From contig CM034546.1 of the NCBI GenBank assembly GCA_020055645.1, positions 122,066,375 through 122,130,374 of the forward strand: a stretch of DNA of 64,000 bases. The letters run 5' to 3'. The DNA is from Tomocerus qinae (taxonomy: Eukaryota > Arthropoda > Collembola > Entomobryomorpha > Tomoceridae). Below the pieces are notes generated by a model, which saw only the letters and a list, made by a program, of their open reading frames with translations, was not told the DNA's origin and searched no databases. Positions 1 to 14,111 of this stretch are shown here, in pieces; the stretch's first letter is position 1; every line of letters begins with the position of its first letter. The translations under genes were made by a program, and so were the position numbers.

Positions 1-739
1 TTGTAGTCATATATATTTATGACTAGATGAAATGTGCAATTATAGATGGAAAGGTGGAATAGAGCTACGGATAAGTTACAATGAGGTAGAAATGGAATTG
101 AATGTCAGAATTGAACATTAATAAACAGGAATAATTAACGAAGCAATTATAAAGTGCCCCTGCGGCTTCCACCGCTGGTTACAATGTCCATTGTCACCAC
201 GCCAGATTACACTGTCCATTGTCACTGTCAAAAATGTATAGAGGAGAGTCCCATTATCATTACCTTTAGGTAGAATTTTGCAAAGCGGTGATAATTACGA
301 TAAGGAACTCACTCTTTCATTAAGCATATTATTGCAATTGTGAATTGACAATGAATGCGTAATACAATCGGCATCACTAAAGCTAATGGTCGCTTGACCT
401 GATTTAGTTTAATTCATTCAATTGTAACTAATTTACCTGTAGTTACGCCATTTGTCTATTCAACCTCCTCATCGAGTTCCATTGAATTACTTGTTATTAG
501 TCATACTATTACTTTCCTCAATTGTACTTATATATCTTTGTGTCGTAATATCAATCAAAATATTTCACCTAAGAACTATGTACTTAATTGAATTCTTAAT
601 GACCACCAGGTCGATTGCACTATATTAAACGACATTCCCAACTTTATTACGATTTAATATTTGCAGCCTATTTCGTACTATATACACACATAAATCTTTA
701 TTGAAAAGTCAAAAATTAATTAAATGTTTTCCATGAAAG
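1..739. other. Non-coding, probably chitinase intron
   Basis: No exon is supported here. The first recognisable chitinase exon opens at 740 after an AG acceptor, with a split codon, so this stretch is most likely intron. Positions 169-230 hold two imperfect copies of a ~20-bp motif ending TGTCCATTGTCAC; nothing else was seen. Confidence 0.5.
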
Positions 740-3700
740 AAATGTGGATTTCTTCAATCTGCTCACCTATGATTACCATGCATCTACGGAGCCCAATGCT
801 AATCACCATGCCCCATTGAAAGCTAAGGAAGGATTATCCGAATATGACTGGAAGGGACAACTTAATATTGTAAGTGTACCTTAATACTTGTCATTGTTGT
901 TTTAATAGAGATATAACTTCAGGTGAAAAAGTTTAATTACTACGTGTCTACATTCTTTGGGATAACATTATTTTACTTAATTTCTTTCAGGAATACTCTA
1001 TCAATTATTACTTGAAAGAAGGAGCTGATCCTGACAAATTAGTTGTTGGTTTACCTACTTATGGAAGATCATATACATTGTTCAACCCAGAAAGCTACGA
1101 TGTGGGTGCACCTTCTTCCGGTCCTGGTACTAAAGGAAAATACACAAAGGAACCTGGATATTTGGCTTATTACGAGGTAATTATTTACTATATCCACCCA
1201 ATACTATAGAAATACCTATTAACTTTCTGTCAAGGATTAATAGTAGTTAGAATAATTTCTGTCAAGTATGAATTGTCTGTTAAGTGACATAATCTCTTCG
1301 TGATAACAATGAAAGTGTGAATAATTTTTGCAATCAGGCTACTGATACATAGCAGAACGGAACAAGATGCGTCTTCCGTTTTGATAAGGCTAATTGATTA
1401 TTTACTGTCACGCAAATCTTAGGGAAATATCTTAAAAGTGTGTGATAATATAAACACGACATTTTTGTGTTGACGATTAACGCTCAAAAAGCTAGTTTTA
1501 ATTCACGATTTATAACCAATTTTTATACTTGTATTTGTTTATTCAGTCTTAGTCTGATTCACACGGTTTGTTTGTGTGGTGTGTGGCACATAATTATTGA
1601 TCTATCACATCCCAAGCTTTAGTAAACCATCTCTACCTTAAATCAGGACACAATAATAGACTCCATTTGAGTAAAGTATTGAGGTCTTCGTTTGTGGTCT
1701 CAAATTGCTGCCGTTGTGGTAAATGATAGGGTAGGCCACAGATGAGATTACACAATACTATCGTGCATCTCATCATAGAGACATTATGTTAATACTCTTT
1801 AGCTATCTGTATAATATCATTTAGTATATTTGGGAATATTTATTGGTGATCTTTTTGACTTTTAATTAACTCAAAAGAGAATAATCATGTTGATCATAAC
1901 GAGTACAAACAAACACGAACAAATGGAATTGCACGTGTGTGTTGTACTTGTAATGGTGATTTAGTAGCTCTCGCTCTTACGTTTAACATTTACAGGTCAA
2001 ATCTCACAATTACTATTTGAAGACTACATGCAATGCATGCAGTGTAAAAATACTTAAAAGCTTGCCGCAGCCACTAAAATCAAATCCAATTTTTTTAATT
2101 TTCATGCTGCTATTTTCTGTCGACTGCGGCTGTTGTACTATGAAATTGATGTAAAGTATGGTCACCTCGTCGCAAGCCTGACATTTCACGGAATTGTCTT
2201 TTATTGAACGTAACCTCTTGCCACAGGCACAGCATGTACAAGATGCAGTTCCGCATCTGCAAATACAAATAAATGCATTTTAAAGTTGCATAATTGTATA
2301 ACAAAATTTTCTGTGCTATTCAACAAGATACTAATGCTATTTCCTTATTTTTTAATTCATGAAAGTAGATAAGATGTGCATATTGCCTATCAAATGGCTA
2401 GAAGAGTAAAATCTAAAGGTGTAACTTATTCACCTGCAATATAGAAAATGCATCTTTTAATTGCTCCGATATGTAATTACTGTTTTTAAGAGGCGGTAAT
2501 TAAGTCAAAATGTCAAAAGTAAACAAATTCACAACCCGCCTGTTTTATATTCAACGAATCAAATATTTTAATTCAAGAGATATAATTTAGGTATAGAGGT
2601 GGAAATTACTGTTTTGAAGCGGTGATAATATTAAGTCAAAATGTGAGAAGTGTATAAATTCACAACCCGACTATTTTATAATCATCAAGTCAAATATTTT
2701 AAATTAGGTTGAAGGTTTGATGTAAAATAGTTGCAAAGTTATGTAGAGGAATACACAACATTATATAATACTGCATGTTTATGTTATCAAATACAAAGTA
2801 GTGCTTATAAGACTTAAATGCACTATGTAGTTGAGTTCTTCCATAATCAGTTGTTCAAACAAATCAATGGACAGACTAAATTGCATAGAATGCAAAAGTG
2901 TCAAGTTTTTTGGTGAGCCTTGTCACTCATGTGGTCAATGTGTTCACTTTCAGTTTTCCCTTTTAAAGTGACATGTTGTGATGATAGCAAGACATAGAGG
3001 CAGGGATAACAATACGTTTTGAATTGTGTTGTCAACGAGTGGGAACACTTGTTAATTATCAAAGAAACTTGTAATGTATTAAGTATTCTTATATAAAGTA
3101 GGAAGATGAAAGGTAGGATTTTATAATACTTTGCCAAACAATGTACTAAATACATCTATGATGTCCTCAAGGGAGATTTTTCGCTATTTTTTACGTATTA
3201 ATTATCCAATAGAATTTCCTTATCCTGTCCTAGAAAGTCATTAATTTACTTAACCACATGAAATATACATAATACACTGTTGAGCATGATCAGATGTATT
3301 TCTAGCATTTGTTTACTGTCGGAAGCCGATTTTCTGTGTGAATCTACTACAGTTGGAATTAACTTGAAGTATAGATAATGTATGAGTGTACTTTACAATC
3401 ATCAGACAGATAATTATGAATATGTTGTACTTTATGGTGATACTAAACGGCTTTATTTTTGATTTCCTTGTTTAGATTTGCGAAGGAGTCAAGTCGGGCG
3501 AATGGAAAGTTGAAAACGCTTTGAGTGATGCCCAAGGCCCGCATGCAGTCAACAATAATCAATGGGTTGGATATGACGATACACGCATAATGACAATAAA
3601 GGTACCTACCATACCAATTAATCCAATCACTTACACTTTACAAATAAATAAATACTTGGGTAGTCCTTTTAATAAGTGGATGCTACTTGTAAAGCATATT

Positions 3701-6700
3701 ATTAAGAATTTATTACCACATTGAATTATGCTAATTATACCAGTGGCATATAAAACAGTCAAAAAAACTATTTCATTCTGTAATTATTATGAAACTTGGC
3801 AGTTGCATGACTGTTATAGTTCCTTTTAAAAACAATCGAGTTCTGCATTGTCATAATACTTAGGTACAAAGGTCATTTAGGAGGATATCCTTGCTAATAA
3901 CCTTTTTTTATATTGGCAAATGTCCATTATGTTACTAATACTTATTTGCATTCTAGAAATATCGATTTTTGTGATTTCTCCAGATTATAATATTTTGTTT
4001 GATGATGTGATAAAAGGGACAAATTATGATACTATCACAAACTTTCTTAAATCATTAGGGAAGAAAATAAGTTGTTATTGTCATCATTATAATGTAATGA
4101 CTATCGTAATGGCAATAAGATTTTTCTGAATCAAAAATATCGGTAACACTAGAAAATCTATTGCAATTAGTCCACTACTGGTCCAACCAGTCAGATTTTA
4201 TGACATGCTCCACAATTGATAACAATCAAAATAAACGGCAATCTCTTTTTCTCTCTCGGCGGAATGTGTTAATGTCAACGTATCAAGATGAGCTTTATTG
4301 ACTTTTGCAGACAACAATAAATATTATTGCAATAACATGAGCTCATCAGACGGAAGCAGTTAAACTTTCTTTGTCTTCACGAATCCATTTGGATCACAAT
4401 GAGAAATAATCGTACGGTAATATTTTCGTTCTGCCGCGATTACCATTATTGATATTGCTATTGTAATGTCAAATCAACTGAGAAAACGACCGTTTTTCAG
4501 TCATTACTGCCAATGAGCCATGAAGTTAACGATTATTGTAGCCATTGTTTATATATTTAGAAGATAGGTACTTTCTCTATGCAACTATGCGTAGATATAT
4601 CACTGTATACCCCGTTATAGGTATTTTAGGTACTGACAATGTTACATTTTTATTTGCACTGCATGTGCGTACTTGCGTAGCTTTATGACAAAATTACTGT
4701 AATTTATTATTACTAATATTAGAACCTATAGGAAATATTTCAGTGAATAATCGAAATCTGAAATGTTATATGTAGATAATGTCGGAATACAATTGTTAGG
4801 TTATTTTACGTGTGTATAGAGATTTTTATACAAATATAAAGTAGGTAGATGTTTTTGTAAAACTAAACATTTCTTTTCACTCGGAAGAAGATATTTGTAA
4901 AAGTCCTTAAGAAATATAAAGAAGCATTTCTAATTCCAATCCCTAGTGTAATTCTAATGAATCATTGTTATGCTGCAGTCTGGATTAATGCGAACGTACT
5001 GTGACATAATCACGTAGTATTACGATTTGGTGACAACGAAAGCAAACAAAGTCCCAAAACTTCTGTAAGCTTAGCCTAGTTGAAATAAAGCTGAAAGCTT
5101 TCAGAGCAAACAAAGAGAACGAAAACAATCACATAAATAAATCGCCCCTTTCACAACTCCTTCTTTGTTTTTAAGATTTACGGCTAAATCTTACTACTAC
5201 TGCCCAACTTTTCCTTTAAACTGTGCGTACCTATTCCCAATTGGATCAAAATACATAAATACTAGTTACTTTTCTTTCGCTAGAATCATCAACTATTCCA
5301 TTCATGTGAAAAATCTGTCATATCACGATTTGGAAGTTTATCTTTTAATTTATCGTGAAGTTGTTAAATTATTACACTGCGTATGATGGTAGGTAAAGTG
5401 ATTAATAAATAGGTCTAAATTAATATGCTTTGATTTGTAGGCGAAATGGGTAACGGAAAATCATCTCGGAGGAATTATGTTCTGGTCAATTGACAACGAT
5501 GACTTCCGTGGAGCTTGTCATGGAAAACCATTCCCTCTAATTGAAGCAGCCAAAACAGCTTACTTCCTAGGAGAGGCTCCTCGTACCACATCCGGAACAT
5601 CCAAATTGAGTATCTTGAACAAAAGCTCTGGAAACCGCAATCGGTTTGCCACTAGTACTTCTTCTCGAAGAGTAACAACTCCCGCCCCGCCCTCAACGAC
5701 CACAGGAGCTCCTTCAAAATCCTCCAGCAGAAGGAGAAACAAGACCCGCAGCAAAAATCGTCGTCGTACTAACAAGAAATCGAGTAAAGCAACCACGACC
5801 ACAACTTCTACAACAACTACAAGCACAACTACCCAGCCACCAACAACTTATAATCCATTGAGCACTCCTGCTCCACCAACTACCCCAGATCCAGGTGTTG
5901 ATTTCGAATGCAAAGAAGACGGATTTTTTCCACATCCGAGAGAGTGCAAGAAATACTTTTGGTGTCTTGACGCCCCGGGACTTGGAATTGTGGCTCATCA
6001 TTTTACCTGTCCAGCTGGTCTCTACTTCAATAAGAATACCGACTCTTGCGACTATGCTAGAAATGTTCCTTGTAAACCTGGAGGAACCAAAGCTACAACT
6101 ACCACGACGACAACAACGACTACTACACCTAAGCCAACGACCACCACGACGACTACCACAACTCCCATACCCATCGAAGAAGACGAGGAGGAATACGAAT
6201 ATGAAGAAGATGATGAAGAAGAAGAACCTGACGCGAAAACAAAATTGTTTGCTGAGAGTGGACGCTCAGTGAAGGAGATTAAGGATATCAAAGATCTGCT
6301 CAAGTTGATTAAGAAACTCGGAGGTGTTGAGGAATTAGAGAAATATTTGGAAGACAACCCAGGAATTGCTGCTTCAGTGGCAGACTACGAGGACGACGAT
6401 GAAGTAATCATTTCAGGGCAAATTAAGAAATTGCGTCTGGTTGGAAAATGCGATGGAGTTCTCGTAATTTAATATTATCTTAATTTGTATCTATTTTTAG
6501 GAAGAGGATGAGAAGCCCGCAAAGGAGACCTCGACCAAGCCATCAGTTTTTAACAGAGCTCGGTTCACACCATCTCCACATCTGAATCGTGGGCGGTATA
6601 CATCAGGAACAAATCCAGCAGTGGCTAGTTCAGTGGCCTCACCCCTTCGGTACACGAGTATTCAGCGAGTGCGTCCATCAACAGCTGGTAAATCCCTGTC

Positions 6701-9700
6701 CAAGTCGGAGGATGAGGATGAGAAGAGTGGCGAGGACAAGGAGGATGATTCTAAGGCGACGACGCGGAAGAGTACAACGACGACGGCGACTCTCGCCAAG
6801 CGACAAAAGTATGTGACATTGTCCCGAAATAGAACACCTCTCTCTCCTAGTCCTTCTAGCACAGAAACAAGTGTCGTTGTTCGATTTAGTGACGAGGTGA
6901 AATTCCTGGATGACGCTGAGCGTGAGGGGGAGGGAGACAATGTTGACGATGCTGGCACTAACGAGTCGTCCGAACAGGACACTCGAACTACCAGACGAAC
7001 GACTGACAAACCAGATCGGTATGTGACTATTAGTAGACCTTATGCTAAAGTGACTGGGACTTTGGAGAATGAGAGTGAAGAGAAAGAAAGCTCACAGAAC
7101 AACAGGCTGAGGTACGTCATCGTTGTTTCTGATCACTGTTACTCTAAACGCCAAACTGTCAATTTTTTTTACCTTACTACGGTCACACTGATTTGCTATC
7201 AACACTTTACGCTTTTGCATGCATCATCATCACAGTCTTTCAATTTTCATGCTCGTTTCCGTCCTTAGTCAATCTACGGAAATAGAATTCTGCCTTGGAA
7301 ATTATTACACCAATTTGATTCAAACCTGTATACTTGCTCTACACTTAAAAGTTGGATAACACTATGCATAGTAATAGAAGAGTAAGAGTTTGTAGCAACA
7401 CTTGAACTTGAATTTTCCATTAAGCCATGCACTGTTCCAGACTCAATTATAATTTGCCTTTTTCATTAATAGAAGATAATAAAAGCCTATAGAGTAATGT
7501 CCTTCCGCCATAATGCACCGCATTTACCTGTTGGGATATACTTTTTAATTATTTTGGACACAATTGCGCAAAAACCACTTTCGTATTTCACAGATACGTA
7601 GAAGTAGAGTGCAATACTCAGTAAAATATTCGTCACCACTTGTTTTCTACATTTGTACGTTTTCGTAACAAAAGAGAGAAAAAGCATGAAAATTGAAAGT
7701 GTACACTCCACATGCATGCAGTAAAAACAGTGAATATCAAACGAAATGACTAAAAAGTACTCACAAACTCACAAGATCTAAAATTGCATGCCATTAACAG
7801 AATAGCTCACTAAAACGAATAACAGTTAAGAATGAAATTTTATGCCTTTGTTTGGGGATTCTAATTTACTCAGTCTCTCACTTCACTCAGCAGCCCACGC
7901 ATTCTCACTCTCACACACCTCACGTCACAAGTCACACTCCTTCAGTCACAGACACAATTACCCGAACTCTACGCAAAAACATTAATATTGATACATTCAC
8001 AACCGCTACAACAACATGCAGAATTTCAACAAACTAATCTACATAGTTGTAAAAAGGCACATTACTTTCTATGGTATATACATAATGGGTGCATAAGACT
8101 GCGCATTGCATGACTTGATTAACTTAAAATAATGCAATGTAAAAAAATTCGTAAGTTTCAATTACTTGTCCTGTAAATTCCATTTTTTTGCCATTTACAT
8201 TGTACTATATTGCTAAATATTTCTTGTGTTCATTGCTATTATCAATGCGCTAAAAGAAAAGAGCCTTGTAATATCTTTGACTTTCCCAAAAGGTATGTTT
8301 CCGTAGCCAGAGTCCGCTCCCCTGGAATTGAAGCGGAAGAAACAAAGAAAAATGAAGAAAAAACATCGACAGAAAAGAAACCTGAAGAAAAAGAGACGGA
8401 TGCGGTCAACGAGGACAACGAGGTATTTATCTACCCACCAACTTTACTCTTCTAGCATCTATTTACCGTTTGTTAGTAAATGGGAAAAGAATAATGGCAA
8501 AAAATCATTTAGGAACAAAGTACAAACAAGCTAGGACTGAAAAAGTAGTCAGCTCATCCTCAATTCCCGATAATTATAGTCAGGCCACTTCCCCACGAAC
8601 CACATTCTCATGGTATAATCACATTTCTAATACTACCCAATTTCACAGACGAATTCTTTCAAATTGGAACCAATTGCGGAAACCATATGATTCTTGTGCT
8701 AATATTAGCCATCGACTTGTCCATCACTATTTAGTACAATGCTGGGAGTTTTGTAATACAAAAGTTTGTGTCTGTCTCGCAGTTAACAAAAGTCAATAAT
8801 GAGATGGATGTCATCAAGAGACTTGAGGCAGAAGAAAATTGTCTTTTCTACTAAATAACATCTAAAATATACAGTAGTAGAATATACTGAATATTTATAA
8901 ATAGAAAATATCAGCAAGGAGAATATGCTATTTGCATTTAACAATAGAGCCTAGGAAAACTTTCGGGTGTAAAGAAAAACTCTTTATAGACAGAAACGAA
9001 GTCAAATTAAATGAAAACGGTTTGTTGTTGAGAGACCACAAGACTAGAGACTACTGATCTAATTTGTGTTACTTTTCCTCTTACTTGTTACTACGTAAGA
9101 TTGCAGAATGGAATTCCATCCAGTCATATCCTCCGAATGCTAAATAAGTTTCATGATGCTGTTGGACTGGAAAATAAGATCTGTTGTAGGCGATCTAGTT
9201 GTGAGGCAGTAGCCTGTTAAAGTGCTCTCAAGACACAACGAAGCTGCAAAGATTTTCTTTCCGGTAAATAAACTGGAAAAGAGAATTTGTTGTGTGCGGG
9301 CGGTTCAATCGGGAGCAAACATCGTTAGGGCGGATGAAATGGTCCAGCAGGGAAACTAAATTAGATTTTATGGCTTCTGAAAGACTCCGATTCAATTTCG
9401 GCAACTGTAGCCAACTCTATTCTTTCTACATAACACATTACAGCTAGCTCTGCACAATGTGTGTAGCTGTAGCACCGTCTACAAAAATAAATAGGATATT
9501 TCCTTTGTTTTCAGTCGTATGCAGTAGTGCACAGTGCATAATCTGGCAATATCATCATTTTGCATTTCCTTATTTTTAATACTCTTTTTGCATTCTGCTT
9601 CTCTCAACAACAGAGAAATGACAAAATCGTGTTTTACACTAGAAATTCGTCTTTTTAAGGTTATTGTAGATAGTGCTATTTTACAGTATTTAATCCCAGA

Positions 9701-12700
9701 TGGTTTCAAATGTTCGTGGGGATTTTTGTTGTTAAAATGTTTTTGTTTTGCAATTAATTCTTCGTTTGTAGGCTAAAGATGAAGAGACACAATCAGATGA
9801 GTCTGAAGAAGACGATAGTCCGGTGGAAGAACATTCTCAGCCCACATCCAGTTCCCCAATGACAACATCCTCAACGACGGAAGCCCCAACTTCTGAACTG
9901 ACCACAACAAAACCCGCCCGTCTTCGTATTCCCACTAGGAAGACGAGCGGTTTGCCCCGTAACCGGGGAACGAGTAAAGCTACGACGACAGTGACGACAA
10001 CAACGCCAAATCCAACGACTGTTGAGTCTGCGACTCGGAGAGCTGCCCGCAATTTCGCTGTGGGTAATCGGAGAAATCTATTTCTGAGTCGGAGTCGATC
10101 AAGCTCCACTCCCGAACCGGACTCCATAGTTGACGTGGAGAGTCCTGCCATTTCTCATGCCGCTCAAGAAGATCAGAGGTGAATTTTAACACAGAAATTT
10201 ATGTCGTATAATTCGTCGTCTTAAATGACGAATCAAACAAGCAGATACAATGATACAATACACCCTTTGACATCCTTAAAATTGACAATTATACATTGAA
10301 CAGCAACACAGGAGATTTTTTGATTCACAGTAATAATTTCAAATATTTTAATGTTTTGACCCTAAACCAATAATGTAGTAGTAGTAGTAGTAGTAGCACC
10401 TGTAATACTTGTCCTCCTACGTAGCTCATGTATTAATTACGACCCTACTAACAATATGCCTCATTAAATCCTCATCCTATTCACTAACACCTCAAATTGT
10501 ATAAATTATTTTCAGATGACCCAAAATATAGTAATATATTGCTGTACATTATTAATACTGCCTTTTGTTATTATAGAACTAAAGATTAGTAGATGTACCT
10601 TAATGTAGTTGTAGACCCTTTAAAATCCCTATATCCTGATATTGAGTATTTAATTTTGTATTTCCCTAATTAGTTCTTTTTTTGAAGTAGTTATTAAATT
10701 ACCTGTACTAAAACCGTCCTCCTCGTACTTTTTAGGTGGAAGGTACTTTTTGCGACACTCAGTGCCTCCTACATGCTGACTCTAATTTTAATCTAACGTT
10801 CCGTACCTGCAATCATACAATTCATATCCATACCCACATGATATTTTACATAAACAAATTACATATCCCATTACACTTTAAGAGCTCCCTGCATGTATAC
10901 TCAAACCGCTGAAACCTAATGCTCCAATTTTTTTTATTTTACTATAATATCACCGTACCATGCAACTTCGTGTACTATAATATACATACATGTGAATGAC
11001 ACTGACTTTTATATACATATTACACAGTCTACATTCAAATTTGTAATTATATATTTTTTCATATAAAGTTCTGTAATATAAACCCTAGTTAATTAATTGC
11101 TCGTAAATTTATTTCCCAAAATCGGGCATTATTTATATAGCAATTAGCATTATTTTCCTGTAATTACTCCTCTCTTGACTTGTTTTTGCTTTATCTTAAT
11201 TTCAAAAGAAATTTTTATACCTATATATCCATTTATGCAAATGGAAAATATTGATTTTTACATCTTTTACTAAGAAATACAGTCAAGTAGTAAATGCAGT
11301 TTCTTGATAGTAATTTGGACAAAAAGCTTTCCTTGTAAAAACATTTTTCTCTTCCACTCCTATTGTTTATTGTTTATAATTCACTGCATCTAACGTGTGC
11401 ATCTGATGTGACAAAACATGACATGACATTACATCACTATAAAAAGTACATAGTGGGAACATCAACTTTCCGTACTTAAGTAAATGATGACATTTCTACG
11501 AAATGACGAAAACAAGATTTCCCATAAGAAAACGACTGACTGCCTCCCATTACACAGAAAACAAGAGGACAACACTATTTTGTATAAAAAAACTTAAATC
11601 ACCAACGACTGACTCTGGTAGAATAGCAGACTTGGAAGAAAGGGACGAGCGGAGACGAAAACGAGACTGACAGACGTATAATCGCCATCAGATATTACGT
11701 GTAAGTATGTAAGTAGAATGTGCCCTACAAAAGCACTCACAAAACAAAGCAAAAAAAAACGTAAGACAAATGAAATGTGACTTGTGTGACATACGACATC
11801 CGTAAAGTAATATTATGCTTGCCTCAAAATGCAGATTGCTGGGCTGGGATTGTAAATATACCGTAAGGTTTCATAAATATGTATAGGTATGCTAAAAAGA
11901 AATATTTGCATACAAAAGTATAGGTATATAGTGCGGCTGAAATATTTACTTTACAAAATAGACAGAATTAACAGGGAAATATACAACACTTTTTAACAAG
12001 CCACACAACAACAGTGTACAATACAATAAATTCAGATGTAGGAACTAATTCTACTGCTTGCTAGCTTCTTTTCTAACAGAAACATTCGGAACATGCATTA
12101 AAAACATATATTAGGTCCTTCTATTGACACTAAACTAAGTCATACACGTTATGGCTCTTGTTTGTAATGACGCTAACGAATTCAATAGTTTTTTTTCTTA
12201 TAAATATTTTGAAAACGCTAATAAATCCTTTGTGAAAGAAATTTTCGGTAGTCTTGGCCTGTTCACTTTGCAACATGCACTGAAATGAACGCAGATAATA
12301 TGCATCACATTCAATAGTAATCATTGAGTTTGTTTGTGCATGAAATGACAAAATCTTTCTTTGTTTTGACTATTATTAGTATTCTACATATTCTGTTATG
12401 GCAGTGCATGGAATGCTGAATGAGAATGATGTACAAAGAACTGATTTGAGTTGTATTGTGGCATTTTAATTATGTTTTCATGTATTTTGCATGTAGATTG
12501 TAGTATATGATTCACGAATGTAGATATTTATAACACAATCTTAAATGAATTGTTGGCGTTGTGTTGGCTGATGGGAGACTCTCGGATATTCATATGACAG
12601 ATTCAGAGAGAGCTCCAAGAAATAAACTAATCTAATGCATAATATCAACCTGTAAAATATACTGAGGTACTTTTGCAATGTAAAAATGAAAGATCAAAAG

Positions 12701-14111
12701 ATTTTTGGCTGGGCATGGCATGCTGCATGTATGTAAGAGTATGTAATGTAGATCCCGGGTGCGGAAGATGCCGAAAAACACGACAACGGTTCCGTTCCGG
12801 TGGTTCTCCATTCCAATGTACATTTTCATTTGTAATTACGACGGTACTAGTAATACCTGAAAAAATATGTTTATAATATTATATTTATTTCACTGCTTTT
12901 CTTTATTCATACCTCCTCATATGATTTCTACTGAAAAGGCGGACATTTTAAATTGCACTAGAGACAATGTATTATCTAAAGTGCATGTAAAATGTAGTAA
13001 TTACTCACAAATTACAATTATTACTCATTAATTTCGTAGCGTCACTCAATCGGAAGTTTTCTCAAGAGCAGCAGCATCTCCAGCAACCTCAGAATTTGCA
13101 AGCGAGTCGGAATTATCACAAAGAACGCCAAGATCAAAAGAAAAGTTCAGGAGTAGATCTACAACGCCGCCAAGTTCTACAACTGCGAATGAGGAATCCT
13201 CTGCGAATTCGTTGATCCTCTCTCGATCACGTTCTCGTTATCGTTCGACAACAGAATCAAAGTCCGTGGATCAAACTACAGTGAAACCAGGTCAAGCTGA
13301 TGCGAATATTCGTAGAAGGACTCGGACAACAACAAAAAAGCCTAATTCAGTACCAACATCCGCAGCAACGACTTCAACGACAGAAAATGCAGAGGCCTTC
13401 AATAGAATCACTCCAAGGATTACTGATAATCTCATAAGTACAAATAGCAACAAGATAAATTCTGCAAAGACAACTGGTGATGATGCGGATGGTGAAAACG
13501 ATTATTATTACTACTACTATGAGGAGGATGGTGAGCCTGATGATTTATTAGACAAGTCTCAAACCCAAAGAACAACAGGATTAAGAACTACAGATTTCAC
13601 GACAGGAGGATCCCCACAAACAACAAATTCAGGCAGTAGTAGTAATGGTCTTACTAAAAGAAATCTCAACCCGAGTACAACGATCAGCAGGAATAGCAAT
13701 ATCAAACCCGAGAAAAAGAAAAATACAAATAAAACGAGCGGGCGAGGAGGATCTACTCGATCAATCAATACAGGTCTTACAACTACAGTTGCTAGTTTCA
13801 ATGCCCAAGTAAAATCTTCCGAATTTGTCCCTAGTGAGATCGACAAGTGGAGTCAACGAGCCGTAGTCCCCCTCTCAGAGAAAATCCGACTCAAAGAGGA
13901 TGGCACGGTAGAATGTCTGGATAAAGGCATCTTCCCACATCCCATTTCTTGCAAACAATTCGTACACTGTGCTCCGAGTGAGGAAAATGATGGATCTATT
14001 CGCAGTTGGGTTTACGCTTGTCCAAAACTTCTAACATTCGATCCTATCGGAGGAATGTGCAACTGGGCTCCGAATAAACTCTCACCTACTGACAATGCAT
14101 GCATTGAGTAA
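740..14111 (+). CDS. Chitinase, GH18 plus two CBM14 domains, group VI-like (5' partial)
   Basis: Secreted chitinase hydrolysing chitin of cuticle or matrix. Exons: 740-869, 991-1176, 3476-3601, 5441-6403, 6501-7111, 8293-8422, 9772-10178, 13040-14111. All have GT-AG borders and matching phases and give 1207 residues in the window, with stop TAA at 14109. The first four carry the C-terminal half of GH18: VDFFNLLTYDYH, LVVGLPTYGRSYTL, GGIMFWSIDNDDFRG. The catalytic FDGxDxDxE exon and signal peptide lie off the left edge. A six-Cys CBM14 (about 5899-6078, FFPHPRECKKYFWC) follows. Then come poly-Thr, an acidic block, a Ser/Thr/Arg-rich tail, and a second CBM14 in the last exon (about 13907-14108, GIFPHPISCKQFVHC). 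GH18-CBM14-long linker-CBM14 fits Cht6-type chitinases; the subgroup is inference. The 97-bp intron 6404-6500 rests on keeping the acidic run open: DDDE joins EEDE. Introns reach 2.9 kb. Confidence 0.85.
1177..3475 (+). other. Chitinase intron, 2.3 kb
   Basis: Bounded by GTAATT after codon GAG and by TTTAG. It contains a partial tandem duplication (2474-2705, listed separately). Short open frames here have no recognisable family or splice support. Confidence 0.7.
2474..2705. repeat. Imperfect tandem duplication of ~100 bp in a chitinase intron
   Basis: Copies at about 2474-2573 and 2602-2705 share, in order, ATTACTGTTTT, a GGCGGT/GCGGTG block, TTAAGTCAAAATGT, AAATTCACAACCCG and TCAAATATTTTAA. 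Offset is about 128 bp. Copies have diverged by substitutions and small indels, so the duplication is not recent. Confidence 0.7.
3602..5440 (+). other. Chitinase intron, 1.8 kb
   Basis: Runs from a GTACCT donor to a TTTGTAG acceptor. No additional exon, RNA gene or repeat stands out. Confidence 0.65.
7112..8292 (+). other. Chitinase intron, 1.2 kb
   Basis: Donor GTACGT and acceptor AAAAG split an Arg codon (AG|G). Nothing else recognised. Open frames inside, such as 7487-7717 minus, have no support. Confidence 0.65.
8423..9771 (+). other. Chitinase intron, 1.35 kb
   Basis: Donor GTATTT directly after codon GAG, acceptor TTTGTAG before GCT AAA GAT. No further feature seen; the open frame at 8470-8799 looks like chance. 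Confidence 0.6.
10179..13039 (+). other. Chitinase intron, 2.9 kb, with a (GTA)n microsatellite
   Basis: Donor GTGAAT after GAT CAG AG, acceptor TTCGTAG; the split codon AG|C gives Ser. A run of about seven GTA triplets lies near 10376-10397. No extra exon could be supported, but a short one could be missed. Confidence 0.6.
10376..10397. repeat. (GTA)n microsatellite
   Basis: About seven uninterrupted GTA/TAG triplets inside the last chitinase intron. Confidence 0.85.

Noticed and set aside
5560-6357. Open frames of 88-101 codons on the minus strand opposite the chitinase Thr-rich exon
   Set aside because: Val/Ser-rich mirror images of poly-Thr and acidic codons on the plus strand; shadows.
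6404-6472. Extension of the chitinase exon to the stop at 6472, or use of a GTAATT donor at 6464
   Set aside because: The stop would truncate the protein before the second CBM14. The 6464 donor leaves a 37-bp intron, too short; GTAATC at 6404 gives 97 bp and keeps the acidic run.
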